The notes beneath the pieces were generated by a model that saw nothing but the letters and a program-made list of their open reading frames with translations, was not told where the DNA came from and did no database searches. 32,067 nucleotides of DNA from Verrucomicrobiales bacterium (GTDB taxonomy: Bacteria; Verrucomicrobiota; Verrucomicrobiia; Limisphaerales; UBA9464): NCBI GenBank assembly GCA_027489875.1, contig JAIXZE010000234.1:1-32067 (forward strand), given 5' to 3'. Below are positions 1-8,276 of the stretch, piece by piece. The position numbers and the translations under genes are program-made. Position 1 is the stretch's first letter; the number at the start of each line of letters is the position of its first letter.

Positions 1-470
1 AGCGGGGTCAGGATCTTTAGAGACTCCTCTTCATTTCCCTTCAACCAGAGCGCGTCCGACAAGGACAGGCGTGCGTCCGCAGAGGTCGGCTCCGCCTCGA
101 GCCATCGACGCGCCGATTCCAAAGCCGCGTCGCAGGACGCATTGAATGCCTCGCGGGAAACCCGGCGCTCCAGCCGCGCGATGCGCAACAGGACGGGCGT
201 ATCCGAAGGCTGCCCCTTCAATCCAGCCCTCAACTCGCGCAACACGATCCGGACATCGGGAACGTCGTGGTCACTGTGCCATTCCTCGACCGCACTCGCA
301 CCGAGTTGGCCACCGAACTCCACCTTCGGAAGTTCAACCGCAGCGCGGAGGCGATCGATCATGGAACCGCTGACGGCTGCACTGAGGCGGCCCACCAGGA
401 TCAAGGTCCACAAAAGGCCGAACCCGAGCTGTCGCCACTGTTTCGCCAGCAAGGAGGGGAACGCGTTCAT
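1..470 (-). CDS. secreted TPR-like protein, C-terminus outside window
   Basis: An open minus-strand frame starts at an ATG at 470 and runs without a stop to the left window edge, giving 156 codons of a longer protein. The N-terminus has basic residues followed by a hydrophobic stretch (around residues 15-31, ending near LSAAVSG), which looks like a Sec signal peptide. From about residue 85 the sequence is helical with alternating Leu/Ala patterns (DTPVLLRIARLERR, then a segment ending EPTSADARLSLSDALWLKG), the look of TPR units. It lies 73 bp downstream of the large dehydrogenase gene on the same strand, with a terminator-like hairpin (495-522) between them, so co-transcription is uncertain. 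No enzymatic function can be assigned. No Shine-Dalgarno sequence precedes the ATG. Confidence 0.7.
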   Translation of the reverse strand, partial: MNAFPSLLAKQWRQLGFGLLWTLILVGRLSAAVSGSMIDRLRAAVELPKVEFGGQLGASAVEEWHSDHDVPDVRIVLRELRAGLKGQPSDTPVLLRIARLERRVSREAFNASCDAALESARRWLEAEPTSADARLSLSDALWLKGNEEESLKILTP

Positions 471-491
471 TGGAATCGGGATCTCTCATGC

Positions 492-522
492 AAAGGGCCG
501 GGACGACGGATCGTCCCGGCCC
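492..522 (-). terminator. terminator-like hairpin after the dehydrogenase gene
   Basis: A perfect 12-bp stem (GGGCCGGGACGA paired with TCGTCCCGGCCC) closes a four-base loop at 495-522. On the minus strand it is followed by only three T residues, so it may be a weak intrinsic terminator or an mRNA-end stabilising hairpin. It lies 22 bp past the stop codon of the dehydrogenase gene and 25 bp before the next gene. Confidence 0.5.
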
Positions 523-543
523 GTTCGTCAGTTCACTTCTCCA

Positions 544-3500
544 TCATTCGCCGGCCCGGGCGGGCTGGGGAACCGGAGCGCTGGGATGCGCGGCAAGGTA
601 CGCGTCGACATCCTTCGTCACCACCAACTGTCCATACATCACCTGGCCGTGGCCAGGGAACGTGCAGACGTACTCGTGGATACCTTCCGCCGTGGGTGCC
701 TTGAGTCGCAGCACCTCGCGTTGGTCGGCGTCCAGCAGACGGGTACCAGCCCAGACGTCGGCACTGTTCGGCACGTAAGCCCGACCCTGCCGATCCCGGT
801 CCTCCGGCTTCATGAGCAGCGCGGCAGCCACCACGTTCTCACGGGTACCCGGCTTCACGACCACCAGGTTGTGCGGCATGAAGTCGCCATTCTCGACCGT
901 GACCTGGAAGTCCTTGCCCGCCTCGACCACCAAACGCGGCGCGTCAAAGCGCATCTGCTCGCGCACGGTGCGGATCACGAACGCAGAAACCCGCAGGCCC
1001 TTCAATTCCTTGCGCAAGGCCACGGACTCCGCCGCCGGAACCACGCCAGCCAGATCGTCGGCGAACTGGATGGTCTCCACGTAGTCCCCGCTGGTGCGAT
1101 CAGCCGCCGGGATCTTCGCCGCCCACGCCACCAAGGCGCGGGCCGCCTTGCCCGCCGAAGCCGCCGGCCAACCTGCCCGGGGAATCGAACGGAGCCCCTG
1201 CGCGGCCGACACGACCTGCTCACCCTTCTCCAGCAATCCCGTCAACTGGTTGAACGTGGTCGCCGGATCCAGGTTCATCGACACCATCGCCCGGATGGCC
1301 GCCCGCTGGATGGCTCCCACCGGATCGCCGCCCACGGCGTATTGACCCGAACGTGCCGGTGCCGGGATCTCCGACTTCCGCATCACTTCGCGGCGGTCCC
1401 GATCGAGGACCACGAGGGAGAACCCATCGAGCCGGCGCCCCAGGTCGCCTTCCGTCCGGTTCCAGACCGCCACGGAATCAATCGGCTGATCGCCCCCGAG
1501 GTCGACTTCCCACCACGGACGGTCGCTGCTCTCCGCCGTGTGGGTCTGGGTGCCGCTGCCGAAGTCGGCATCCGTCCGTCCGTCCACCGCCTTGCCGGCG
1601 TCGCCGCCATTCGAGGTGGTGGACTGCCGGGCCTTCGCTCCCTGGGCGATGTTGCGGCCGTTGCTCATCACCTGCACCTCCGCCAAGGTCAAGGTGCCAC
1701 GTCGTGGCAACTCGATCCGGACGTAGCGGCCAATGCCGGACCCACGCGCCTTCGCAGCGGTGGCCAACGACTCGGGAACGGCCGTCACCATGGGCACGAC
1801 CTGTGACTGGAGCTTCGCACGGAACGCCGGATCCAGGATCAGCGGCAGACCGTTCAGGACATCCACCACCTTGCGTGGATCGGCACCGGCCGCTGCCCAA
1901 ACCGCATCAAATCCATCGTCGGCCAACGCCAACGCCGCCCACGCGCCTTCGCGGACACCTTGGTGCCCCGAACCTTCGGCCGCGGCCTGGACACGCGCCC
2001 GCAAGGTCTTCACTTCCGCCGGCGATTCCGAAGCCAGCATCCGACCGAGAGCAGACGCCGAGGCCGGATCCGTGGCCGGATCATCCAAGGCATCGAGCAA
2101 AGCCGCCACGCGGGTCACTTTCCGCGATTGCGCCAACTCAGCCAGGGCCACGCCCCGGTCGAGATCGGCAACATCGGGACGTCGGAGGATCGCACCCAGC
2201 ACGCCGGGGGTCCGCGGAAACTTGAGCAACTCCGCGGTGCTCGCCGAGCGCATGAGGTACTCGACGCCGGCCGGATTGTCCGCGGCGACCGGCTTGCCCT
2301 CGGCCACGGCCTTGCGCCATGTCGGCTCCAACTGGCGCAACGATTCCTTCAGGACGTAATCGAGATAGTAATCCGAAGGCTTCTTCAATGAGGCCAAGGC
2401 CACGTCCACCGCGCCCACCTCGTCGAAATAGCTCGCTGAACGAACCGCCTCCAGGCGGACCCGGGGATGCTCGTCCGCGGCCAGTCCCTTCAGCAACGCC
2501 AGCGCGTCCGGCACGCGATCCCGCCAATAGCAGAGGACGCGCGTCGCGGCCGCCCGGGCCCGCGGATCCGGGGAGGCCAGCACCTGCTTGAGCAGGGCGA
2601 CGTCCACCACGTTGTGCCACTGATGGAGCCACAGGCCTTCCATGCGATGATGCTCATACTCGGCATCCTTGCGGTCCAGGCCGGCGATCCACTGCCGGGT
2701 GGCGGCCAAAACTTCCGCCGTGTCCCGGGTTCCCAGCTCGATCTTCGCCAATTCCCGCACGCCATCCTCAGGCGACTTCAGCAACTCCAGCAACGCCGGC
2801 ACCGGTTGGCCCGCGATCTTCGGAGCCTTCAGCAGCGGCCGGCCCTCGTACGTGATCCGGTAGATGCGCCCGTGCTGGTGATCCCGGCTTGGGTCACGCA
2901 AATGATGCTGCATGTGACCGATGATCGGGTTGTTCCAGTCGCAGAAATAGAGCGCCCCATCAGGCCCCGTGGAGATGCAGATCGGACGGAAGTTCGGGTC
3001 GCTGGAGGAGATCAGGTTCTCCTGCGTCTCACCCTTCAGACCGGAACCTTCGGGATCGACCTTCACGCGGTAGATGCCCTGGAAGCTGATGACATTGAGA
3101 TTGAGGAAATTCCCCTGGAACTCCTCCGGGAAGTGCCGGCTCGAGATCATCCCGGTGCCCGGACACGGCCGTGACGGCCGGTTCCAGAAGTCGCGGATGC
3201 CGGGGTGCTTGGCCGGATAAGGCAAGCGGCCGCTGATCGCCGGCCCGAAATACGTGTTGTTACCCGTCGCATCGGTCACGAAGTCATTGCCCCAACGGTC
3301 GAAGACCTTGCCGTGCGGATTCGCGAATCCGTAGGGGATGTAGGTCTCGAAGCGCCCCGTGCGCGGCTCGAAACGGAAGATCGCGGCGTCATCATTGCGC
3401 ACCGGTCCAAAAGCCGTCTCCACCTGGGTGCGATGGAAGACACCATCGCTGAGGTAGATCGAACCGCCGGGATCCAAAGCCACGGCATTGGAGGTGTGGT

Positions 3501-4974
3501 GCGAATCCGCGGAATCCAATCCCATCAAGACGCGTTCCCGGTAGTCCGCCTTGCCGTCACCGTCCGTGTCCCGGACGTACCAGAGGTCCGGAGCCTGCAC
3601 CAGCAGGACGCCGTCCTTGTAGAACTGGAAGCCCGTCGGCCCGTTCAGGTCGTCGATGAAGTGGGTGCACTTGTCCGCCTTCCCGTCGCCGTCGGTGTCC
3701 TCGAAGATCAACAGGCTGTCGCCCACCTTGGAATCCGGGGCGCGCTCGGGATAGTTCGGCCACACCGCCACCCACAACCGTCCGCGGGTGTCCCACGCCA
3801 TCTGCACGAGCTGGACCAATTCGGGAAAACGCTCCTCGGTCGCGAAGAGGTTCACCTTCATCTTCGAATGCACGGTCATCTTCGCGATGGCCTCCTCGCC
3901 GCCGAGGAACTCGTGCTTCCCATCCGGCAGCTTGCCCGGCTTGTTGCTGACGACCTTCGTCACCTTCGGAAGGTTCGAGTCATCGACCTCGATCTCACGA
4001 CCGGTCGCCGCCGCCCAGACCACCTTGTCGCGATTCGCCGTCATCACGTCGCGCACCGCCATCTCCTCCTGCATGACCTTGTAGTTGGAGACGTACGGTT
4101 CCGGGGCATTCCGGTCGCTGACGAACCCGCCCTTGCCCGGCTGATAGGCCAGCGCCGAGCGCCCGCCGTACACGTTGTAGCCGTCGATGGTCCGATACCG
4201 CTGATGCCACTCGAAATTCTTCGCGTTGATCACCGACCGCAGCTTCTCAAGATTCGAGTCCGCAGGCTTCCGTCCGAACAATCCCTCGAAAAGGGCTGGC
4301 GCAAGCGCGCGATCCCCTTCCGATGTCAGCAGGTATCCGTTGACCGTGAGGGAGGTTTGGGCGGCCGAGGCGGCCGCGTACGCACGCTCACTGGGTCCGA
4401 CGAGATCCACGACCGGCACGCCCTCCCCCTTGGCCACCTCCGCCATGGCCGCGGCATACATGCGCAGGTTGGCGTTCATGGTGGTCGGATCGGCGAAGTT
4501 CGGGTCCCGATGGCGCTCCTGCAGCACCGGGGTGAACAGGACCACCCTCGGGGCACCCTTGCCCGAGTAGTTCTGCCCGCGCACATGCTGGATCCAGCCC
4601 TTGAGCTCGGACCGGAATCGATCCAGCCCCGCCGCCCCGCGGGCAGCCTCGTTGGCTCCGAAGAAACCGAGGATCACATCCGCCTGGGTCCGCTTCAGCC
4701 AGTCATCGGGACTGCCGAAGTTCTCCGACCGATGCCGGACTCCGACCTCATCACCCGCCGCCGCCAGATTCCGGAAGACCAACCGATGATTCGGAAACGC
4801 GCCATGCACCAACGCCTCAAAGTGACCGGAATGCTGCATCCGGTCTGCCAAGGCGCCACCGACCAGGACGACGTGGTCCTCCGGTTTCAGTTCAAGTGCT
4901 GCTCCGCACAACCGCGCCGCCCCCAGTGCCAGGACCGGCAACAAACTCCACAGGCTTGTCAGGAATCGTTTCAT
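544..4974 (-). CDS. giant PVC-type membrane-bound dehydrogenase with SGNH, HEAT, discoidin and cupredoxin domains
   Basis: The start is taken at the ATG at 4974, because the protein then begins with a signal peptide (MKRFLTSLWSLLPVLALG...); the frame is open 31 codons further upstream but that extension looks non-coding. The product is about 1476 aa. Domains in order: an SGNH/GDSL-like domain (about 25-225) with a GANEA block but no obvious GDS serine motif (LVGGALADRMQ instead); a beta-propeller of the PVC-type 'putative membrane-bound dehydrogenase' family (about 370-720) with two DTDGDGKAD calcium-type loops; HEAT-like repeats (about 750-1060); an F5/8 type C (discoidin-like) domain with DRPWWEVDLGG (about 1110-1230); and a C-terminal blue-copper domain. 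Candidate copper ligands in the last domain are the His of MPHN, and the Cys, His and Met of YVCTFPGHGQVM. Relatives usually end in a CxxCH haem domain; none is present here. Probably periplasmic, acting in oxidation of carbohydrate-like substrates (inference). Confidence 0.88.
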   Translation of the reverse strand: MKRFLTSLWSLLPVLALGAARLCGAALELKPEDHVVLVGGALADRMQHSGHFEALVHGAFPNHRLVFRNLAAAGDEVGVRHRSENFGSPDDWLKRTQADVILGFFGANEAARGAAGLDRFRSELKGWIQHVRGQNYSGKGAPRVVLFTPVLQERHRDPNFADPTTMNANLRMYAAAMAEVAKGEGVPVVDLVGPSERAYAAASAAQTSLTVNGYLLTSEGDRALAPALFEGLFGRKPADSNLEKLRSVINAKNFEWHQRYRTIDGYNVYGGRSALAYQPGKGGFVSDRNAPEPYVSNYKVMQEEMAVRDVMTANRDKVVWAAATGREIEVDDSNLPKVTKVVSNKPGKLPDGKHEFLGGEEAIAKMTVHSKMKVNLFATEERFPELVQLVQMAWDTRGRLWVAVWPNYPERAPDSKVGDSLLIFEDTDGDGKADKCTHFIDDLNGPTGFQFYKDGVLLVQAPDLWYVRDTDGDGKADYRERVLMGLDSADSHHTSNAVALDPGGSIYLSDGVFHRTQVETAFGPVRNDDAAIFRFEPRTGRFETYIPYGFANPHGKVFDRWGNDFVTDATGNNTYFGPAISGRLPYPAKHPGIRDFWNRPSRPCPGTGMISSRHFPEEFQGNFLNLNVISFQGIYRVKVDPEGSGLKGETQENLISSSDPNFRPICISTGPDGALYFCDWNNPIIGHMQHHLRDPSRDHQHGRIYRITYEGRPLLKAPKIAGQPVPALLELLKSPEDGVRELAKIELGTRDTAEVLAATRQWIAGLDRKDAEYEHHRMEGLWLHQWHNVVDVALLKQVLASPDPRARAAATRVLCYWRDRVPDALALLKGLAADEHPRVRLEAVRSASYFDEVGAVDVALASLKKPSDYYLDYVLKESLRQLEPTWRKAVAEGKPVAADNPAGVEYLMRSASTAELLKFPRTPGVLGAILRRPDVADLDRGVALAELAQSRKVTRVAALLDALDDPATDPASASALGRMLASESPAEVKTLRARVQAAAEGSGHQGVREGAWAALALADDGFDAVWAAAGADPRKVVDVLNGLPLILDPAFRAKLQSQVVPMVTAVPESLATAAKARGSGIGRYVRIELPRRGTLTLAEVQVMSNGRNIAQGAKARQSTTSNGGDAGKAVDGRTDADFGSGTQTHTAESSDRPWWEVDLGGDQPIDSVAVWNRTEGDLGRRLDGFSLVVLDRDRREVMRKSEIPAPARSGQYAVGGDPVGAIQRAAIRAMVSMNLDPATTFNQLTGLLEKGEQVVSAAQGLRSIPRAGWPAASAGKAARALVAWAAKIPAADRTSGDYVETIQFADDLAGVVPAAESVALRKELKGLRVSAFVIRTVREQMRFDAPRLVVEAGKDFQVTVENGDFMPHNLVVVKPGTRENVVAAALLMKPEDRDRQGRAYVPNSADVWAGTRLLDADQREVLRLKAPTAEGIHEYVCTFPGHGQVMYGQLVVTKDVDAYLAAHPSAPVPQPARAGE

Positions 4975-5097
4975 GATTTGGTGACTCGCGTCATCCTGCC
5001 GGATGGATCGCCTTCGCCAAGGCTGCATTTTGGCGAACCACTGAAAACCATGCCCGCCTTCCACCATTCAGGGGGGGAGAAGTGACGTGTAGGCTGC

Positions 5098-5147
5098 GTG
5101 CCCTCACGTGGCGTAATCATGGCCGCCGCCGGGTGAGGGCACCCGGC
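5098..5147. promoter_or_regulatory. alternative overlapping hairpins upstream of the dehydrogenase gene
   Basis: A 10-bp perfect inverted repeat (5098-5107 with 5133-5142) overlaps an 8-bp perfect hairpin with an AGGG loop (5128-5147), so only one can form at a time. The region is 124-173 bp upstream of the start at 4974 and 211-260 bp downstream of the stop at 5358. It could be part of a 5' leader, a transcription terminator for the upstream gene without a T tract, or a protein-binding site. Function is not shown. Confidence 0.35.
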
Positions 5148-5233
5148 CTTCAGCCTGGAGGACCGGATCTCTGGTAACTCCCCCACCTCGGCAGGCGAAC
5201 CCTGAAACCACCCGCGCTCGGATTGGCTTCAGG

Positions 5234-5325
5234 GCGGCGATGTCCGGAGCGGGGATGCCCTCATCCCCGTGGGAAAGGCTTCAAAATGGCGACGAGGACG
5301 TCGCCACCCCGTTTCACGCGGTCAA
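5234..5325 (+). repeat. repeat family copy A (degenerate, + orientation)
   Basis: This is the most diverged of five related elements. Hairpin 1 is GGGGATG-CCCT-CATCCCC (5251-5268) and hairpin 2 is GGCGACG-AGGA-CGTCGCC (5288-5305), followed by the family's ACCCCGTTtC. The spacer between them (GTGGGAAAGGCTTCAAAAT) matches the family spacer in plus orientation. The left arm carries an apparent insertion of about 14 bp, and the terminal inverted repeats are barely recognisable (right end around GTCAACACTTCAA). Hairpin 1 keeps full pairing although its sequence differs from the other copies. Confidence 0.7.
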
Positions 5326-5357
5326 CACTTCAAACTTGAATCTTGAGGCTTCCAACC

Positions 5358-7067
5358 TCACCGCCACTCCTCCACCAGCATGCGCTCCGCGGACATCAAC
5401 CGGTCCACATCCAGTGTCCGGACAATCTGACGGGCAGCCTCGCGCTGGAGGTTCGCCCCGAGGATTGCCGCACGGACCGCGCGACACCTCGGCTCGGCCT
5501 TTTCCCAGTCCACCTCACCCTCCTCCATCACGGTCACGGCAGCCGCCAGATTCCCAGCCCGCCACCGGCCGAGTGCCAAGGTGGTCCGTGTGAACGCATC
5601 GCGCGGCCGTGTCGCCAGCACCCCTTCCACCCCCCTCAACCGATCCTGGCCGGAGCGTTGCCCCATCAGCAGGTCCAGGTACACCGAACCCACCAGGAAT
5701 CCCGGGTCATCCGGCAGGAACCGGCTCGCACGACGCAGGGCCAACTGACCTTCGACCAAATTATCCGAGGCCATCGCCAGCCGCAGGACCTGCCGGCAGG
5801 CCATGACGGTGGCCGGGGGGTGATCCGCCAGCTTCTGGTAGGCGGAAATCGATTCCTTCGGGAAGCCCAACCTCTCGGCGTAGGTCGCGCAAAACCGCAA
5901 CGGCCCGGGTGCCCGGCCACACGCCAAAACCGCTTGCTGGAGCAAACGCGCGGCCTGAACCCGCCGGTCCGACTTCACCGCCACCTGGGCTTCCAGGCAG
6001 AACCGCAGATGAGGCTCCACCGCCAGCAACTCCCCAGCCTGCGACATCTCCGCGGCTGCTTGCTCCGTCCGTCCCAGATCCAGCAATGCCTGCAGCCTCG
6101 CCGAACCAAGGCGGACGTCGGTCGTCACAAGATTTGTCGGCATCAGGTCCAATGCCTTCACCAACTCATTCCGGTCTGCCAGGAAAGCCACCGCTTCGCG
6201 GCGGAGTGCCATGTTCGTCCCTGAGCTGGCACTGATCAATGCATCCATCACCCGTTCCCGCTCGTCCGGGGAAATCCTCAACCTCAACCCGGCCAGCACG
6301 GTCGGCTTCGCTCCGAGACGCTCACCCGATCGATACAGCATCTCCAACTCCCCCCGATCCAGGTCCCCAAACGAAAGAAACTCACTGACCGCGCTGCGCG
6401 CCCACGGGCCACTGCCAACGGCAAGCCCCCAAAGAAGTCCGCGCCCCTCCCCCTGCAACCGTTTGTCCGGGTGGGACAGCAGGACAGAACCCAGTGCAAA
6501 CTGGGCCTGCTCATTGGCCGGCTCCAGCGCGCACCAGCGTCGGGCCGCCTCCACCGCACGCTGCGGTTCATCCCGGTCGCGCAGGTGTTCCACCGCCAGA
6601 CGCCAGACACGGGGTTCCAATTGGCGGCTCTTCGCCAGGATCTCCAACTGACGGGCCACCACATCGACGCGTCCCATCCTGTGCGCATACTCCGCATAGT
6701 CCATGCGGTCCTCATCCGAACACGCGTTGCTCCCGGCGAGTCGCTCCCAGTACGAAAGCCCGTCCTCACTGCCAACCATCGCGCAGAATTGCCCCGCCAC
6801 CCGCCAGACTTCTGGCAATCCCGGGGCCAGGGCCAACGCCATCCGCAAATCCGGGGCTGCGGTGTCGGGCTTCCCAGCCTTCAATGCCGCTTCGACGATG
6901 GCGACCCGCCGCAAGGCCTTCTGTTCCTTGTAGGCGGTGTAAGCCGGCCGCCCTCCATAGTACGTGCCCAAGGCCAGGCCAACCAACACGGTGCCAAGAA
7001 TCATCCACGGCCGTAAGTGGTCGCGGAACTCCACGTCACTATCGTCATCCTGGAGGGGTTCACCCAT
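5358..7067 (-). CDS. membrane-anchored TPR-like repeat protein
   Basis: A 569-aa protein with an acidic cytoplasmic N-terminus (MGEPLQDDDSDVEF), one transmembrane helix at about residues 21-42 (WMILGTVLVGLALGTYYGG), then a long all-helical region to the C-terminus. Segments such as KAGKPDTAAPDLRMALALAP and RRWCALEPANEQAQFALGS show the spacing of TPR-type helical hairpins. No catalytic motif is visible. The start is 14 bp after the stop of the small coiled-coil gene on the same strand, so the two are probably one transcription unit. The likely role is a scaffold or interaction platform on the periplasmic side; this rests only on architecture. Confidence 0.8.
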   Translation of the reverse strand: MGEPLQDDDSDVEFRDHLRPWMILGTVLVGLALGTYYGGRPAYTAYKEQKALRRVAIVEAALKAGKPDTAAPDLRMALALAPGLPEVWRVAGQFCAMVGSEDGLSYWERLAGSNACSDEDRMDYAEYAHRMGRVDVVARQLEILAKSRQLEPRVWRLAVEHLRDRDEPQRAVEAARRWCALEPANEQAQFALGSVLLSHPDKRLQGEGRGLLWGLAVGSGPWARSAVSEFLSFGDLDRGELEMLYRSGERLGAKPTVLAGLRLRISPDERERVMDALISASSGTNMALRREAVAFLADRNELVKALDLMPTNLVTTDVRLGSARLQALLDLGRTEQAAAEMSQAGELLAVEPHLRFCLEAQVAVKSDRRVQAARLLQQAVLACGRAPGPLRFCATYAERLGFPKESISAYQKLADHPPATVMACRQVLRLAMASDNLVEGQLALRRASRFLPDDPGFLVGSVYLDLLMGQRSGQDRLRGVEGVLATRPRDAFTRTTLALGRWRAGNLAAAVTVMEEGEVDWEKAEPRCRAVRAAILGANLQREAARQIVRTLDVDRLMSAERMLVEEWR

Positions 7068-7081
7068 GGAGTGATTCCAGA

Positions 7082-7360
7082 TTATCGCCCCTGCCGGACA
7101 CGTTCCTTGCGATCCTCACGCTCCTCCTCCAACCGCGCCCGTTGCTGGGCCAAGCGCGCCTTCAACTCATCCACCTTTTCGTACTCCTCACTCGACTGGG
7201 CCGCCTGGATCTCGTCACCGATACTGATCTCCACCTGCGCGATCCGCGATTTGTACAGCGATTCGAGATCGGCAATCTCCGCCTTCTGGGACTCTGTCAG
7301 GGCTTTCGTCGGTGCCTGCTTCTGCAACCGTTCCATCGCCAACTCGTACGCGGATTTCAT
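7082..7360 (-). CDS. small coiled-coil protein
   Basis: A 92-aa highly charged protein without signal peptide or membrane helix. Heptad-like patterns run through most of its length (for example EIADLESLYKSRIAQVEISI and KVDELKARLAQQRARLEEER), predicting a continuous coiled coil. Coding evidence is the clean reading frame, the protein-like composition and the 14-bp spacing to the TPR-like membrane gene downstream. The ATG at 7360 is the only reasonable start and has no Shine-Dalgarno sequence. The function is unknown; an interaction with its operon partner is a guess. Confidence 0.75.
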   Translation of the reverse strand: MKSAYELAMERLQKQAPTKALTESQKAEIADLESLYKSRIAQVEISIGDEIQAAQSSEEYEKVDELKARLAQQRARLEEEREDRKERVRQGR

Positions 7361-7404
7361 ACCCGCACGCTAGGGAACCGCAGCACAGCCTGCAACCGTC
7401 GCGT

Positions 7405-7557
7405 CCCGGCCTTCGGGCGCATCTTGATACTGCCTCCTTTTGGAAAGGATTCGGGGCGGCGATGTCCTCATCGCCATTGGGAATGCCTTTGGAACGGCGA
7501 CGAGGACGTCGCCACCCCGTTCCATGGGGGCATTGTCAAGATCCGCCCCCGGCCTTC
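7405..7557 (+). mobile_element. repeat family copy B, MITE-like, with 10-bp flanking duplication
   Basis: The element proper spans about 7415-7547 (133 bp). Its ends are inverted repeats, GGGCGCATCTTGATACTGCC on the left and GGCATTGTCAAGATCCGCCC on the right, with a few mismatches. Inside are hairpin 1 GGCGATG-TCCT-CATCGCC (7458-7475), a 20-bp spacer ending CTTTGGAAC, and hairpin 2 GGCGACG-AGGA-CGTCGCC (7496-7513). An exact 10-bp direct repeat, CCCGGCCTTC, flanks it at 7405-7414 and 7548-7557, as expected of a target-site duplication. It sits between two divergent genes and may carry or displace promoter signals. No open reading frame in it looks real. Confidence 0.82.
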
Positions 7558-7564
7558 CCTTCGA

Positions 7565-7591
7565 GAATCTGTGGAATCTGTGGAATCTGTG
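7565..7591 (+). repeat. three tandem copies of a 9-bp unit
   Basis: GAATCTGTG is repeated three times without mismatch, just after copy B of the repeat family and 34 bp before the proposed start at 7626. The unit length is a multiple of three, so the run stays in frame in the upstream extension of that ORF. I treat it as non-coding. Confidence 0.85.
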
Positions 7592-7625
7592 GATGCAATC
7601 CGCGGATCCGGGTTCAATCGCCGGA

Positions 7626-8276
7626 ATGCCGCAGGTGCCCTTGATCGCCACCCCCGTACTCGGGATCACCATCACGGTGGTGGTCCTCTGCGCCGAGGCG
7701 CGGCGGCTCCCCGCCCAGAACGTCGTGGCCCTCTCGTTTCTCTCCCTGGTATCCGCGGCCACGATCGAAGGTTGCACCACGTTCATCCGCCCTTCTTCCC
7801 TCCCCTCCAGCATCGCCGCAGGATCCCTGACGATGGCCAGCCTCCTCGCTTCCCGTGCCCTCGCCCGACTGCCGGGGCCGGGTCCGAAGCACCTGTTCGT
7901 CCGGACCCTTCTTGCCGCCGTATTGCTCGCGGGGGTCGCGGGTCTCGCCAACCCGGCAGACGGCGACGTCGGCATGAAAGTCGCCGCCCTCCGGATCGGC
8001 GGCATCCCCCTGGCCCTGCTCCTCCTGGCCCCGTGGTGGATCAACAAACGCCTGGCTCCGGCCCGCACGCCGCACTGGGCTGGGCTCGCGGGACCCGTCC
8101 TACTCCTGGTCCTCGCGCTTCTGGAACTCCTCCGCGGAAACCCCGCCATGGCCGCCTGTCAGGCCCTCACCGGATCGGCCATGGGGTTCATGGCCCTCCA
8201 CGCCCTCAAGCTGTCCGGCAACCCATCGTCAGAAGGACGTTCGCCCACAACGCCTGGTCCCCGGTCTGGATCGTGA
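7626..8276 (+). CDS. hypothetical integral membrane protein
   Basis: A 216-aa protein starting at the ATG at 7626, with five or six hydrophobic segments (among them LIATPVLGITITVVVLCA, RTLLAAVLLAGVAGLA and GPVLLLVLALLELL). The frame is open further upstream to 7440, but that part runs through repeat copy B and the 9-bp tandem repeat, so the internal ATG is preferred. No family was recognised and no catalytic residues stand out. The last 71 bp overlap the 3' end of the convergent mutarotase gene. It stands alone on the plus strand between two minus-strand groups, so no pathway can be inferred. Confidence 0.6.
   Translation: MPQVPLIATPVLGITITVVVLCAEARRLPAQNVVALSFLSLVSAATIEGCTTFIRPSSLPSSIAAGSLTMASLLASRALARLPGPGPKHLFVRTLLAAVLLAGVAGLANPADGDVGMKVAALRIGGIPLALLLLAPWWINKRLAPARTPHWAGLAGPVLLLVLALLELLRGNPAMAACQALTGSAMGFMALHALKLSGNPSSEGRSPTTPGPRSGS

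Larger units (their letters stand above)
4975..5357. other. 383-bp intergenic region with overlapping hairpins and a degenerate repeat copy
   Basis: This gap separates two minus-strand genes. It holds a degenerate copy of the window's repeat family (about 5234-5325), a run of seven G at 5071-5077, and two mutually exclusive inverted repeats: GTGCCCTCAC at 5098-5107 with GTGAGGGCAC at 5133-5142, and GCCGGGTG at 5128-5135 with CACCCGGC at 5140-5147. The promoter of the dehydrogenase gene should lie here, but no convincing -35/-10 pair was seen. No coding sequence is supported. Confidence 0.6.

Noticed and set aside
142..5085. Long plus-strand open frames opposite the dehydrogenase gene (554 and 626 codons)
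   Set aside because: They mirror the minus-strand coding frame in GC-rich DNA. Their products are rich in Arg, His and Pro with no domain, signal or motif, whereas the minus strand gives clear domains.
7440..7625. N-terminal extension of the membrane-protein frame upstream of 7626
   Set aside because: It would translate repeat copy B and the 9-bp tandem repeat; the hydrophobic protein starts naturally at 7626.
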